A stretch of 64,000 nt of DNA from Nissolia schottii (Eukaryota > Streptophyta > Magnoliopsida > Fabales > Fabaceae), in the NCBI GenBank assembly GCA_003254905.1, contig QANU01016478.1, positions 245,935 through 309,934 of the forward strand. Direction: 5' to 3'. The position numbers were made by a program, and so were the translations under genes. The notes beneath the pieces were generated by a model that had not been told where the DNA came from, did no database searches, and saw only the letters and a program-made list of their open reading frames with translations. Below, piece by piece: positions 1-13,779 of the stretch; position 1 is the stretch's first letter; every line of letters starts with the position of its first letter.

Positions 1-2100
1 CAAGCCTATTAACATGTGTCAATAATGATGGCACCTTTCTGCAAGCTCCCTCTCATTATTAGCCATAGCAGATTGAAGATCTCGAAGAACTCTATCCCTT
101 TCTTCTGTCATTGACAATACTTCATTTTCAGCCTCCTGTAGAAAATTAAGAATTTGGCTGGCGATTGATATATCTACACCAATAAAATGTCTTACTCATA
201 AGATAAGACTATGATAAGCACATACTTTTAGGGCTTCCTCAAGAGCTTTGAGTTGTTCAGAGTCTTTAGCTGCTGCTAGATCTGCATCCTTCTTTTGAAG
301 AAGTGCATGAGCACGAACTTTGTATGAAGAAAATTCCCTCTCAAGACTGCTTATCTGCAGAGGAGCACAACCCCATATTACAGAGCAGAAATGCAGTGTT
401 GTAAGTGATATATGACTAATCTCCACATATGTTATGTTGCCAAGGAACTAATCTACACTGTTCAAGGACCTGGAGGGAGTACAAGCCATATTTGCACGCA
501 CTGTTTTCAATTAAAGGCTGCTTGTATCATGAATTTCAGATTCAATGAAGCAATAATCATAGTATAAGCCTTTTAGTGGCCTCTTCTATGCATGTTAAAA
601 CAGACCAAACTCTTCAAATGTTATCAAGTTACTATGACAGAAGAATACCACATACTAATAAGAAACCACTTTGTTGGCAACAACAGGGGTGTCATATGAC
701 ATTACATAACTCACATACCCTACATTCTAAACTAAAAAAGAGAACACTGATGTCCAACAACAGTACATGTTATTAGAATTGAAGATTTCTTTCACACAGT
801 ACATTTCATTGACAATTTCCTAATTCTTACCCAAATCCAGAGATAGACAAAAGCTTCAGGTACAAGAGACAAGCTACAAACCAACACATTTTAATTTTTT
901 TGTTTAATTTTCTACCAGCTAACCAGTAAGGGAAGATCAAACCTCTTCCTTGGCAGCCAACAATTCAGCATCTCTCATACTGAGGATCCTGGCTTGTGCA
1001 GATACCTCCGATTCCAGCTGACCTGGCCATTGTCAAAAGAATAAATATCCATCTAAAAATGAATATAAGAAAGCTTGCAGAAGGATAAATAATATACTTC
1101 TTATTTTTGCTACTTCAACTTCTGCACGAATGTAGTTGCTTTCAGCAATTTCAAGTTTCGTTTTAAGTGCCTGAGATGCAGTCTCCCAGCTGGCCCTTTC
1201 TTTTTCCTGAACACACCATAGCTTGAGATTAAAGCAACAGTATCCAACAATACTAACATAACAAGAGGATCTCCACATTTCTAAACATTCCAATTTAACT
1301 TTAAATGCTCTTCTTCATCACCCATGAAAAAACCAATTCCCCCGACTGGCTAAAACCACAATTTTCTTCCACATATATAGAGGAAGAAAATTATTCATGA
1401 CAATGACTACATTAAAATAAAAGAAGGAAAGAAAAAAAGGTAAAGACCATTCATAGCAAGGTAAATCATACATGAATTCAATTAATTTAATCATCTTACT
1501 CATGCATTTCAGTTAACTAACCTCAGACAAGTCAATGCATTTTAGATCATTATTCCGGAGTGTACAAGCTTATTTTGAAAGGATGGCTGAACCCAGATAA
1601 TTACTTAAGGAAGTCATTCCTCCTTTCAAGGTAGGTAGTAGAGTAAATAATGCAACATCCAAATTTGCATAAACATAATCACTTATAGTTATAGTCAATA
1701 AATAACAATTTCAGAACTTTCCAAGTAAAAGTGTTACCCAAGGCATCAAAACTGATTAACAGAATGCAACAAGAAGACAACTAAGTCTTGTCCCATTAGG
1801 TGGGGTCAGCTACATGCATGTTGGGTATACATAAAAATCCAACAGATAATGGCACTAAGTTACAGTTTTGAAATTCAAAACCATACATGCTCCTGTTTTA
1901 GGTGAGAAAGCTCTCCCTTTACACTTTCCACAGCTGCTCTAAGTCGTGCTGCCTCCCCAGTTGATGCAGCCTCCATCTCTGCAATTTTAGATTCTTTCTC
2001 TGCAACTAGAACCTGGGGATATCAGTGAATTGAGAATGGTAAGGCGATCAACTGGAAACTTCTCTGACATATTAGGGAGCACATGTAGTTATATATATAT

Positions 2101-2146
<46 letters not shown>

Positions 2147-5100
2147 CGACTGGTACCAGATCATCAATCCAGAAAAAACTTCCATGCTTTTAACTACATT
2201 CATATAATTGTTAACTAGAAAATGATTCCATGGACGCTAAATTTAACATATTCAGAGTTATAACTTGTATGATAAAAATGCAATGAAGAGGACATGTCTT
2301 AAACCCAAAAATGCACATTGAATGTCTAAGAACAAGAAATCTACATCTGATTGAGGATTCAGCACATTCTGCCAATATCTCTAATCAGATTAATAATTGA
2401 AGGCTATACAGTTTGAGAATAAAACCAAACCCATGCCAAAATTTACTTAGTTGTTGGTTTTTGAGCCCTAGTCCACCCAACTAGCGTCTGGTTACGTAAC
2501 CCTAGCATGCCTCTATATAAACTTAGCTACTAACTGAAGGACCTAAGCATGAAATTGGAAAAAGACAATTAGTTTTAAATAATCATTCAGATCTGGTTAC
2601 CAATGCCCTTCAAAGTCCAAACCCACCCCCCCCCCTTCTCCCAAGAAATGGAACATAATTGTCAACTCTGCAGTATCTTCCCCTCATTATACCATGTCAA
2701 CTATGAAAAAAGTCCATTACCATAAAACTCACCTGCAGTGAAGAAATGGATTCAGTTGCCTTACTTCTATCGGACAAAGCATCATTAAGCTGAGCCTCCA
2801 AACTCTCTATACTCTGCAGTAAAAAACACATCGAATTAAATCCAAATCAAAACTACATAAAAAGTATACAGTACTGAATATAACCCTTTTTTAAATACAA
2901 GTAGTAATCTAGTTACATAGGGAGAAAAATGGCCGAGAGGGGCGAGGACATGGTATTCTCCTAAAAAGAGAAATTAAGACAACACTCACCAAATACGCAA
3001 AAATATATGCATGTACCTTTTGGTGTTTAGCTGAGAGCTCAGCAAGTGCAGCTTGCTTTTTTTCATCAGCAACCTGAAGCAACCCTCTCATATCTTCCAA
3101 CATCTGAGTTGTCAAATATTATTTTGGGATATCCAAGGAACATAAATATATTTAACCACTATTAGTTTATTTGCTATCAAAATTGCAGAAAGACATAGGT
3201 TTCATGACACAGCTATTAGTGCAGAGAAAAGTTTGGCTATAGAGCACAGGAATTTAAAACATCATAAAAAACCACGAAAAATATCTGGAAAAGTCATAAT
3301 TTTTTTAAATCAAGTGGAGAGAAAAACACAAAGCAAGTGCTTAAAGTTTTACAAGAAAGATTTAATTCCTAACATGGTGGTGTCTCAATAAGAGAGTCTA
3401 AAGAGTGAATACAAATCTGTGGTTAAGAAGAGGCAGAATAAATAAGTTGGATATAATAACAAAATTGCTAATGTATTGATTAGCCAAATGCAAGGCATCA
3501 ATTATTTTGTTTACAGACGTAAAGAGTGCACTGAGTTAAGTTGTACATGCAACCATCCAAAAGAGACAAAGATATAGTCAGTTATCAGTAGAATAAACAA
3601 AATCATTTGAACCAAAAAAAAGGAATAAACAAAATAAATATAAAGGAGATAAATCAATTGAGAACTTTTCCAATTAAATAAATAGATCATTTGTACCTGT
3701 TCTTTTTCTGCAAGTGACAGTTGCAATGCCTCCAGAGCACTCTCTTTAGGTTGCAATGAACGCCGTAAATCCTCAATGGTGTCTCGAAGTCTGGGCAACA
3801 CAAATTTTTAAACTAATAATTATAAATGGCATATAGTACTCTGAATTCTCCTTTATTTGTATCAATTTGGTAATAAAATTATCCAATCAAAAGCATTATG
3901 TTAGACTGGCGGCAGATATTTGAGCAAACTTTTAGGAAATAATTTATGACAATTTTAAGTGCATGATTGATCTTGATTATTTTGGAGGAGAAATTAGTTT
4001 GTTTTTTTCTTTATAGTAGTACACTCCATAAGATTTTGATTATCAGCTATTTAGAATACAAAATAAGCTAACCATACACACGCTAACAAAATATTTCTGT
4101 CTATAATTCCTACAAGGTTTAGATCAAAATAATTAATTTTCACTGTAAATGGGAGAAAATGGATATCTTTTACAAGTATATTAAGATCAAACATGCCTGG
4201 CTAATACCTACTCAATAATACATACAAATCCCTTACAAATTCACAATTAAAACAAAAGGAAGCACAACCAGAGAGCATCCACACGAGTCAAGAAGAAATG
4301 GGAGAGTAAAGGGCACTGGCAGCAATAGTAATAACACTAGTAGTATTCTGATCCTTGCAGCACAAATATTAAAGATACACCAGTTTCTATCTAATCAATA
4401 TGAATGTGCTCATTAATGATCATGTTGAAAAGCAAATTTGGGGTTTTACTTGTTGTTTTCACTTCTTAATTGTTGCCTATCTACATCCATGGCTTTCAAT
4501 GCCTCATTTGCTTGCTTCCTTGTGCGTTCTAACTCTTGTTGCAACACTGACTGTTGGGATGATGCTCGCTCAGCAGTTTCATTCGCCTTAGTGAATTGAG
4601 CCTCAAGATCATCTTTTTCCTGAGAACGAAAATCCACACAAACAACAAATTGAACTCACTTTCTACATTAACATGTACAAAATACTCAAGTAAAGTGCCC
4701 AAGAGAGTAGGTTGCCCCAGGATGTTTTATTGAAGCAATAAATTGAAACTTCCTGACTTATTTTGTGCTTATGTATAAGAGTTCTGGATCCCACGGTTAT
4801 TGTGTAAGTAGCATTTACTTCAAGGAAATATAGATTTCAACACACAACATTAACATGCCAAAGAAGAATATGGCAAAAATTCACCTTTTGAATCTCTTGA
4901 ATACGTTGTTTTGCTCGCTTGTGAAGCCTGTTAAGCTTTGAGTCAAGTTCAGAATACTTCTCTTCACGCTCTTTTATTTCTTGGTCAAACTTTGTTTGAG
5001 CTAGACAATAAAAAAAGGTAATACAATGCATTCATTCATTCTAAGAAAGATAAGCATTCTAGATTGATATTAATTCTCTTATTCCAGAATGAGTACAGAA

Positions 5101-5803
5101 AGCACATAAAATAATTCTGTAGACAAAAATCATTCTTAAACTTTTGAGGCAAAATAAATCCTAATCTTCAGCTGTATTAGTTAGTTTTGGAGGTGGAAAT
5201 GGCTTCCAATTAAGTACCACTACCAATATAAATGGTAACATCATGTTCAATGTAACCCAATTTTTCTCATTTATGATTGATGCAATATTTTCACTGTTTC
5301 ATAGAAGCAAACAAGTCCAAACCTTCTGCAAGCTTTTTAGACAGCTCCTGGGCCTTTACTTCTGCCTCTGAGTATAAAGTTTGAAGGTGCTTCAAAGCCT
5401 CTTCAGATGCATGCCTTGTTTGTTTTTCTATCAGAAGTTCTTTGTCCAATGATTGTATCCTTTCCTGAAGTTCTTTCACAATGTCGGACTCCCCATCTTC
5501 TGGGCCACCAACTCCTTTCTGCAAACTAGAGTCACTATGTACACTGTTTACATTGCGAAATCCCTCAAACTGGGACTTCAAGAATTCATTCTGAAATCTG
5601 AGGTCAACAACCATTTCCAGAAGCTCGTCCTGAGCATCAGTTGGAACTTGATCACCATCAGATGATCCATCAGCCAATGTAAGATTTCCATTACTTCCAT
5701 GTTTGTAGTGATGATTCTCATCATGCAATGGAGCCTCCGGCATTGAAGAATCATCTGTGTGACTTTCCATTGTATCAACAGTATCACCTTCCCCTGATGC
5801 CAT
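1..5803 (-). CDS. GRIP: GRIP-domain golgin (5' part of gene, 11 coding exons; 3' end outside window)
   Basis: Coiled-coil tethering protein of the trans-Golgi, recalled as very similar to Arabidopsis GRIP (family knowledge, not searched). Coding exons read from consensus splice sites, 5' to 3': 5803-5323, 5000-4885, 4619-4450, 3790-3697, 3103-3017, 2813-2733, 2012-1887, 1206-1098, 1022-943, 354-226, 135-35; all phases agree, giving about 524 residues. The start at 5803 opens MASGEGDTVD, followed by an acidic, Ser/Asp-rich stretch of about 60 residues and then continuous heptad-type coiled coil. Diagnostic stretches are RLHKRAKQRIQEIQK, NETAERASSQ, LRDTIEDLRRSLQPKES and FSSYKVRAHALLQKKDADLA. 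The C-terminal GRIP domain, which in this family binds ARL1 GTPase, must lie to the left of base 1. Nothing in the visible exons looks broken. Confidence 0.93.
1768..1820 (+). repeat. SINE-like 3' motif in a GRIP intron
   Basis: The stretch around CTTGTCCCATTAGGTGGGGT, followed by CAGCTACATG, is a short hairpin-forming motif that I recall from the 3' ends of many angiosperm SINEs. It lies inside a GRIP intron, antisense to the gene. No A/B boxes, tail or target duplication are visible, so it is at most a truncated copy. Confidence 0.45.
2088..2146. repeat. (AT)n/(AC)n microsatellite in a GRIP intron
   Basis: An uninterrupted TA/CA dinucleotide run of nearly 60 bases between GRIP exons. Confidence 0.9.
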
Positions 5804-6660
5804 CTACTCCTCACGTCATCAGTTTTACCAGAATAAGCTGCAATTGGACACACCCAACATCCATGAACTACTATGCTAAGTGATGAGCTTGGATTGAAAT
5901 TTTTAAATGGGCATCCATCCATAACAAAGATTCTTGACAACTTGAAACTTAAAAGGTCAAAATAAATAAATAACAGCAAGAGAATAAAACTACTATAAAC
6001 TTTCAAACATTTAATCAACATTACAATTTCTCGATTAATTTCAGTTCATTATAAAAGTTCAACTTCGAAATTGAAATGCTCCTCCATACAAGCAGCAGTA
6101 ACGATCCATAAAAAATAATAAAATCAATCTCACATCATTTTTTACCAGAACGGATCACCAGCTACAGAGAACCAAAAACAGCTCAATTTTAGTTTCATCC
6201 TATTCTCTTCGTACAAAACGTTGTGATCCACGCAATGAAAATTCACATTAAAAAACGAACACAGTAACAATTGCGGATTGGTAGAGACATCAAAGACCAA
6301 AGGTTTCACAATTGAGTACACCTTGTCATTGTATAGTGCAAGTGTTGGGGGAAGCTTAGGAAGAGGATTTACCGCAGAAAAGATGCGTGCTAAATTCGTA
6401 GGCGGGAACCGCCGTAGACGTGGGCGTGCAGAATCGGTGGAGGTGAGATCGGCGGTGGCAGAATGGATCTCGCGGCGCCGTGCACGGAGAAGGAGAGGAG
6501 AAAACGCTGCCGTTTCGGAATGCCCCTCTCACTGTCTCTGCACATTTCTTTATTTCTATTCCAAACAAGGAAAAGCTCGATTTGGATCCGGGATCGAAGT
6601 TGCAAATTCGTTAACTTGACGAGGGTATTTGTGTAATCACGCTTGCCTATATATTTTTTT
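5804..6660 (-). promoter_or_regulatory. GRIP promoter, non-coding first exon and 5'UTR intron
   Basis: Minus strand. An AAATATATAGG TATA-like box covers 6646-6656, so transcription probably starts near 6620. The GC-rich stretch of about 6373-6600 looks like a non-coding first exon and ends at a good donor (TTCTGCG then GTAAATCC at 6372). The following intron of roughly 550 bases is AT-rich and should rejoin just upstream of the ATG at 5803; the acceptor was not pinned down. Open frames across the GC-rich part are shadows of this leader. Confidence 0.6.
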
Positions 6661-7611
6661 AAAGAAAAACTATTAAAAATGTAAGTATTTTAGGCTACTT
6701 TTAGTTCCTTAGATGTAAATTAGGATACGGAGATATTTTATGTAGATAGAATTTGGAGATACAATCTTTTAAATTAGAATATCATGTTTTTTATTTGTTC
6801 TATTAAAGTTATATAATAATGGTATTTAAATTATTTAGAATGCATTTTTTATTTTGTCTCTATTAAATTAAACAAGATATTAATATAAATAAGTGCGTCT
6901 TGTACATTATCACCAAACAGAATACAAGATTGACTTGTCTTCTTATTACAAACAAGGTGTACCAATCATTGTAGCATTGTGGGTTTCATAATGTTTGTAA
7001 GAGATGATGAAGTGTTTATGTATTTTCATACGTTCAACTAACATTTTTTTATTAAACAATTGGGTCTGCCTTATTGAGGGAGTACAAACAGATGTCGGAG
7101 AAGAAAGGTGTTGGCCCAGTGAAGGTTACCATGATGCCCTATGTGTTAGGGCAGATGCCATGATACCCCTTTTAATCATGAAAAGTAACTTTTTAATTTA
7201 CACTCCTCCCTCAGATTTTATAATTTATTTCATTTTGTCCCACTCTATAAAAATTTATTATTTGCACAATGAGCCCCACAAGTATAAGCAAAATGACCAA
7301 AACACCCTTATCTCTCCTCCCTCTCCTCATCCCTTTCTCTCAAACACCAACCACAACAACAGTCGTCACAGCCGCAAACTCCGCCTCCACCACCTTCAGA
7401 ATACTACTCCAACAACAACAACAACATCGTCGATGGCATCACGATTGGAAGCTAGAAAGTGAAGGAATCTAAGAAGAGAGGTTCCAAGAGGGTCAAATCG
7501 AATTGGGTTTCAAGAATCAATGAAGGCAGCAGAAGAGGGCGAGTAGAGGGGGAAGAGAAGTATAGCAGCGACGAAGATGCGGATGACGATGAAGACGGTG
7601 ATGGGTATCGA
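6661..7611. other. Intergenic, no gene recognised
   Basis: AT-rich to about 7200, then a purine-rich, GAA/GAT-rich stretch (7430-7600) resembling low-complexity coding DNA but without a sustained homologous frame. I see nothing else to support. Confidence 0.6.
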
Positions 7612-7764
7612 TAGGGGTGTTCATAACCCCATCCGGCCCGCTAACCCAGTCGGCCCGAAGCATTCGGGTCGAATTGGGCCCAATTTTAAATAACTCTAAA
7701 AAAACCCAATTTTAATTCATATTGGATTCGGGTTTAGTCTCGGGTCACCCGACCCGTCTCGCAT
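7612..7764. mobile_element. hAT-type terminus, truncated
   Basis: TAGGGGTGTTCATAACCC followed by GGCCCG/CGGGTC-rich sequence is the same kind of terminus as the intact hAT element at 31752-32782. It runs directly into an LTR at 7765, and no matching opposite end is visible. Confidence 0.6.
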
Positions 7765-8751
7765 TGTAACATCCCGCTTCCTCCTTAGTGAAAATATCGT
7801 TAGATAAATGCTTAGGAATTTTCATTGTAGGTTAAACCATTAGAAATATGAACCTTTAGGTTAAAATGTCTGTAGAAGAAATTATATTCGTTTTCTTAAA
7901 ATTCTGTAGACACTAGAATCAATCCTTTCGATCACCCGGGTACAATTGCGTGTCTAAGATATCTATAAAATATATGGATACAGAAGAAAGCTTACAAATA
8001 CCTTAGATTAGCCTAGGTTCTTCCTTAGAAAAATTAGGAGATCACAAGGACGTGATCAGAATATTTTTAGAACAACCACACGTGAAGTACTGGAACTGGG
8101 AATGACCAAACCTGATCAAAATTGATCTATCAGTGACCCTTAATTCTTGGCCACAAAAGTGGCCAAGACACAAAGTTATTACATGGCCAAGAAGTGGCCA
8201 AATGGCCAATGCAAATAGTCAAAGAATGAGTCATGGTGGTGAGTCACCATGCTTAGGTCATGGATGATGTCATCTTAGGGGTAAAATGGTAAATTGGTCC
8301 AAGGACATTTTGGAAAAGGAAATTTCTTGGTTTGGCCTATAAATACCCCTTAGAATCTGAAATTTTAGAGAAAAAAAGGAAAACCTTGCCAAAACTTTGT
8401 CCAATTTCACACCCAGCAATTATTCTATTAAGCCGCAGACCTAGAGACCTTCCAATACAAACCCTAGCCAAAATTTCTCAGAGATTCCCTAACCTTAACA
8501 CACCAAAATCCGCTTTAAGTTCCTAAAGAAAGCTTGGAGAAACCTAGCCTAGAACCAGAGCTAGGAAACATTTCAGCAAGGCAAGAGGCTGTAGAAAGCA
8601 CCGGAATCGTAGCAGGATTTGCACAAATGGGTAAACCGACTTATCCACTGTCTATGTGGTTGTGTGTTAGATGATATATGATGTTAGGATGTTGTATTTG
8701 ACGATGATTATGTGTGTGTGTGTGTTGTTGATATTGTTTGTAACTGCTGGT
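7765..8751 (+). mobile_element. Ty3/gypsy-type LTR fragment (fossil)
   Basis: Starts TGTAACATCCCG, as many plant gypsy LTRs do, and contains a promoter-like CCTATAAATACCCC near 8336 followed by a transcribed-looking leader. It shares segments (GGATCACAA, then AGAATATTTTTAG and ACAACCA) with the fragment at 13370. No internal region follows; the sequence stops at an ambiguous base (8752), so the piece is broken or collapsed in assembly. Confidence 0.65.
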
Positions 8752-8752
8752 N

Positions 8753-9877
8753 TCAATTCCACAAATCAAAAGCCAATTTCAGTCAATTTCAAGTTTGACA
8801 TACAAAAACCAAATTGTTTAAGTCATGTGTCATTATTCATTAATGATTCAGCCATATATACAAATTGTATCACTTAGCCTAACCTTACTCAATCACTCCT
8901 AATCTTATTCAATCACAAACTAATATGATATTCTAGGCTAATATTGTCTTACAGCTAACAATATCTAACAATATCTCCTAACAATATCTAATTACACCTA
9001 ACAAAATCTTCTAATTATAACAATACCATCAATTACATCCATAACAAAAACTAAAACTAACTTGACCAAAAAATAAAACTATAACTAACTTGTCAGTGGT
9101 GGCGGTGGCCACCTCCAGTGGAGGCAATCGTGGTGGTGGTGATGGCGGTCCAATGAGGGCGGTGGCGGTGGTAGAACCAGAGGAGGAGGGTGGAGAGGAC
9201 GCGGAGAAGGAGGGTATGTAGTGGAGAGGCGCGGAGGAGAGAATAGAAGTGAGGGAGGGAAAGATGGAGGAGCTAGCACAAGAAAATGTGTGTTCTTTCA
9301 TATTTTGAGATTGTTATCGTCAGAAAAAGCTGATGGTAACTATTCAAACATTACGACTCTGGCGAAAACATGTGCCTATTCATATGTCGTGACTTTACTG
9401 TCGGTTTTTTTTTATGGTAACTATTTGAACGTTACATGCGAGGGGAGCATGCACATCTTTTCAGATTTCTTGACCCTTACCGTCAGAATTATCTAACGAT
9501 AATGGATTCAACATTACAACCGTAGGGAAAACGTGTATCTCTAAATATTCTAACACTTTTACCATCGGATATGTCTGACAGTAACAACATGAATGTCACC
9601 TACATGGTGCTCACTTGCGTCCCTCAATTTTCCAACCAATTATCGTCGGACTTGTCCAATGGTAAGACTTTTGTCTATCCCCTCGCCACTTGGTGCCTAC
9701 TATTATTGTTGGTTTTACTGTCAAGGTATATTATCCGACGATAATCGTGGCCAAAATTAATCCGCCCTGCCTTTGAAACCTTTACCGTCGAATTTTGTCG
9801 TGTTTTTCGACGGTAATACCATTGGATGTTTTTTTTATGGTAACTTTCCAACTGTAATTCCCTTGTTTCTAGTAGTG
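8753..9877. mobile_element. CACTA (En/Spm) transposon, 3' terminal part
   Basis: Ends in TTTCTAGTAGTG at 9866-9877, the reverse complement of the CACTACTAGAAA terminus of plant CACTA elements. About 570 bases before it hold repeated sub-terminal units of the form TTACCGTCGGA...TCCGACGGTAA (variants near 9315, 9398, 9478, 9550, 9645, 9715 and 9780), each a small imperfect palindrome. Such sub-terminal arrays bind the element's own transposase in this superfamily. No transposase frame or 5' terminus was found; the left limit is uncertain and lies near the ambiguous base at 8752. Confidence 0.75.
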
Positions 9878-11859
9878 CTCGTTCTTCTTCTTCTTCTTCT
9901 TCTTCTTATTCTCCTACTTCTTCTTCTTGCTCCTCCTGCATGTTTGTGTTTGTCAACTCCTTCGAGTTTAGGTATGCATTCTTCTTATTCATTCCATAAT
10001 TTTGTTATTGGTACTAGTTTTTTTAAGATGTTGGTGTCTTTGCTTTATGTGGTTGATTTCTTTGTTTTACGACGTTGGTTTATTTTAGCGTGTTAGTTTA
10101 CTAGTATTGATTTTTTTATTTATTTATCATTTTTTTAACATATTAGTTTATCTGTTTTAAAGTGCTGATTTCTTTATTTTAAAGTGTTTTTAAGAGTGTT
10201 TTGTTTATAGAGGTTGAGTAGTAGTAGTATGAAGTGTACACAATACCTATAAAAAAACTAACTATATTGAAAAAAGAAACCAACATAACTAATACTAATT
10301 TATTTTTATTATTTATTATTGTTTTATCGTGTTAATTTCTTTGTATTAGATTGTTGATTTGTTAGTTTGCAGATGTTGATTATTTATTATTTTATTAATT
10401 TCTTTATTTTTTAACGTACAAAAATAATGCTTTTAGAATTAATTACATACGCATGGAAGAAAAGTGGGCATTGAAGAGAGAGAATGTGAAAAAAAAAGAA
10501 AAGTCGGACATTTTATTTTTTAAATATATTGTTCATACTTATTGTCCCTCTTCATTGTACATGTAACAAAGTCCTATATTAATTCCTGGCCAAGTCCTTC
10601 CATTGGGAATCAAATCACACACCGTTTCCCGCGCATCGTGGATGGGATGAAGTTCACGGGAGTGCTCCACTTACATGCCAATTGCAATTAAATTAGTTAA
10701 TCTCATAATCTTTAAATCAATAAATGAAAACTAGCATGGCTTTTGAATAATTAATTAATAATAATATTGAAAAGGGGAAAACCCGCCATATTTTTAATGC
10801 AGATTCACTTCACTTGGTCTAAAGTCCAAGCAAAGAAACCGAAACTCCTCGACTCAACCTCGAATTAATAACTAGTCAGCTTTACCACAAAGTAAGGAAA
10901 ATAATTTAGAAAACAAGAGAAGTTAGAGAAAAGATAACTTCACTGTATAATGAGAAGCAGCAAACGCCCCCCCCCCCCCATACTAATTCCCCTCCTGGTA
11001 AAGATCTATACTCTAATAAATAGTAAAAATTACCTATCTATAATTTTTCTTTTATCTCGTACAATTATAAAAAATTCTCTACACTATTTACAAAGAGATG
11101 CTCTAAAATGTTTACATGTAACTTTTGAAGTTCTCTAAACTCCACTAAATTTTTCTAAATTTTATTATCATTTTCTAAAACGTTTTAGAATATTTCAATG
11201 AGTGAACCCTAAAAAAAAAGGTCTTCATGACAAAAAGGTACAATACTCTTGAACATTATATAACTGCATTGCCAATCACTCCGCACAATTCACACAAGTT
11301 TTTTCACAATTCAAAGTTAAGCAAAAATTAGCATCACATTAATTTCTATTGCTAATTAAAATTTGTTTTCCCTGTGGATCCTTCTAGCTATATCTCCAAC
11401 TCTTGCTCTCTCTCTCCCTCAATTTGATCCTCTTTGTCATATCAAGTGGATGCTACACTTGTATTATTAAAGTTTTTAAGAGTAATGAATATTCCCGGAT
11501 GCAATTATTTTATATTCCTACAACTATAACGAGGGTTCAAGTTGAATTTTTACATTTGAGGCTCTGATTGTGATTCATTAGAGTGAGATCAAGTGGCAAT
11601 ACTTTGCAGACATATCCGGCTATCACGAGGGTTCAATTATTTGAATTTTTGTCGGAAGATAAACCATACCATGCTTTATTAATGCACCGGCATTAAATTT
11701 CCCGTGCTACTTGACAGTAACAAAAATTGGCGCGCTGGTTCTGACTACAATGTCTGATAACTCTTAAGGATCAATTTAGTCTGAGTCTCATCAGTTCGAA
11801 AACTTAAAAGAAATGCTAATAAAGTGCTAAGATCGCATCTAAGAAATGATTATATAATA

Positions 11860-11890
<31 letters not shown>

Positions 11891-13369
11891 AATAGTATTT
11901 TATTTTATTTATGTTATAAACTGTATATATGATCTTACATTGAGTTTATTGGACTCAATTAAAAGTTCGAAACTACTACACATCTCTTCATACAAATTGT
12001 TTATTCACACCCAAGACAACTGCACACCCCGTCATTGTATCAAAGGTTAGACCTACTGTAGAGAGAGAGAGAGTTGCTACCCCTGAACCCTCCTCAAGTT
12101 ACTTGGTAACATTGACGCCCACAGTGGAGACCCTCGGCAACTACGACAACTTCTCCCTATGTCCTCTGGTTTCCGGCCATTAGGCGACGTTCCTCTAAGT
12201 CAGAACTAGTTCTAACACCACAAGTGTCCTCACAACGAACCAAAATCTAAAACAGATCCAGAACGGGAACCAATTTAAAAATGTGTAGTTTAACCCCTAA
12301 GGCTTTCAATATGTTTAACTAACCCAACATCATTGCTCTTTTAAATAAAAAATTAATACCAAAAATTAAAACAACAAAAACACGTAACCTTTGACGTGGA
12401 AAGCGGAAACTCCAATTTCTTCTCTCTCCCTTTCTTCCCTGTACTGTTCGCCCCAACCGCCGCCATGATAGACAGCTGCATCAACCAACAGCCACCGCAG
12501 TCAACCACTGCATCGGCCAAACTCTGCGACAGGCAACAACGGCAAAGTGTAAATCGGCGGTGCGGCAGATTGTAGGTTCGTGGTCTGTGGATATTGGCCA
12601 CTATTGGTGTTCACGCCAATTGTTCTTGATGTCTTTTATTAAGTTACTTGTCTTTTCTCTTATCACTTAAAAAATTCAATTGAAGTCATAATACTTGCTC
12701 CAGTTTTGACGTATCACAAATTCACTTAGAAATTAAAAACTAGAATTTGAGGTTCTTTTGTATCTCATAATCAGAGAATCAGTTAAAGGGAAGAAGTGGA
12801 GGGAGAAGAAACTGGGGGATTTTTTCACGTCAGAGGGTTGGGTTGTTTTTTTTTTTTTTTAGGTATTAGTTTTTTATTTAAAAGGGCAATTTTGTCTATG
12901 AAGGAGTTATTTGAACAAATTAAAAGCTTTAGAGTGTTAAACTGCACATATTTAATATTAGGAGATTAAATGCGCATCAAGTATACTATAAGAAATAAAT
13001 TGCTATTTACCTTAAATATTAAATACTAAACTATTGATAAACTAGTATTTAATATCAAAAATTATTAAATACTAGTTTACTAATAAAATCCTTCCTCCAA
13101 TAATACAGATAAGATTTGAGTTTTATTAATAGGGTACTTGTTAGTAAACTTAAAGTAGGATGTTTTGAAAATTTTAATAATTTTTATTACCTTTAAGACT
13201 TTTTAATTTTATTTTTTCAATAGAATATTATTATTTTAAATTTCTTAATAAGTGCTCTTAAGATATTTTGTGCTGTATAATATTATTTAGTGCGAATCAT
13301 AATGTTTGCCCATATTTTATTTGCCACCAAATGAGATTTCAATAATTGTCTCAAATAAATAACATTTTT
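9878..13369. other. Intergenic, AT-rich; microsatellites only
   Basis: No gene recognised. Contains a (TTC)n run at about 9882-9935 right after the CACTA end, a C13 tract near 10967, an (AT)n run at 11865-11890 and a T-rich tract near 12846. Short open frames here show no homology that I recognise. Confidence 0.6.
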
Positions 13370-13778
13370 TGTAATATCCCGATTTTTCCTCGTACGAAAA
13401 ACCCGTAAAATAGACGACTAATAATAATCAAAGACCGGTCGAGAAAGCGAGAAAGTGAGATTTTACCCCTAACTCCTAAAGATCGATAGTTAGGGTTAGG
13501 CTTCGCTATCTCCCGGACTTTCGCCAAAGCTTTCTATCGAGTTTCAGTTCAAATGAGAATTTTTTCGGATACCAAAAATGCTCGTGGAATTTCTTGATAA
13601 GACAGGAAGGCTGAAAATACCATAATTAAACTGCCAGAATCAACAAGAAAAATTAGTGGATCACAACGGTATGTCCGGAATATTTTTAGGACAACCAGGT
13701 ACGAGAGATTTCAGACAAAACGCGATCAAACGAGAGCGAAACCGGCCAGAGGGCCATGGAGTTCACCTTCAGCAGAAG
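13370..13778 (+). mobile_element. Ty3/gypsy-type LTR fragment (fossil)
   Basis: Begins TGTAATATCCCGATTTTTCC, a common start of plant gypsy LTRs, and shares the block around CCGGAATATTTTTAGGACAA with the copy at 7765-8751. It is cut off at an ambiguous base (13779), after which unrelated T-rich sequence follows. A partial copy only. Confidence 0.6.
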
Positions 13779-13779
13779 N

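Noticed and set aside
7004-7472. 152-codon frame and overlapping frames with Thr/His/Pro-rich ends
   Set aside because: No recognisable domain, no splice-supported extension, and composition driven by CAACAACAA repeats.
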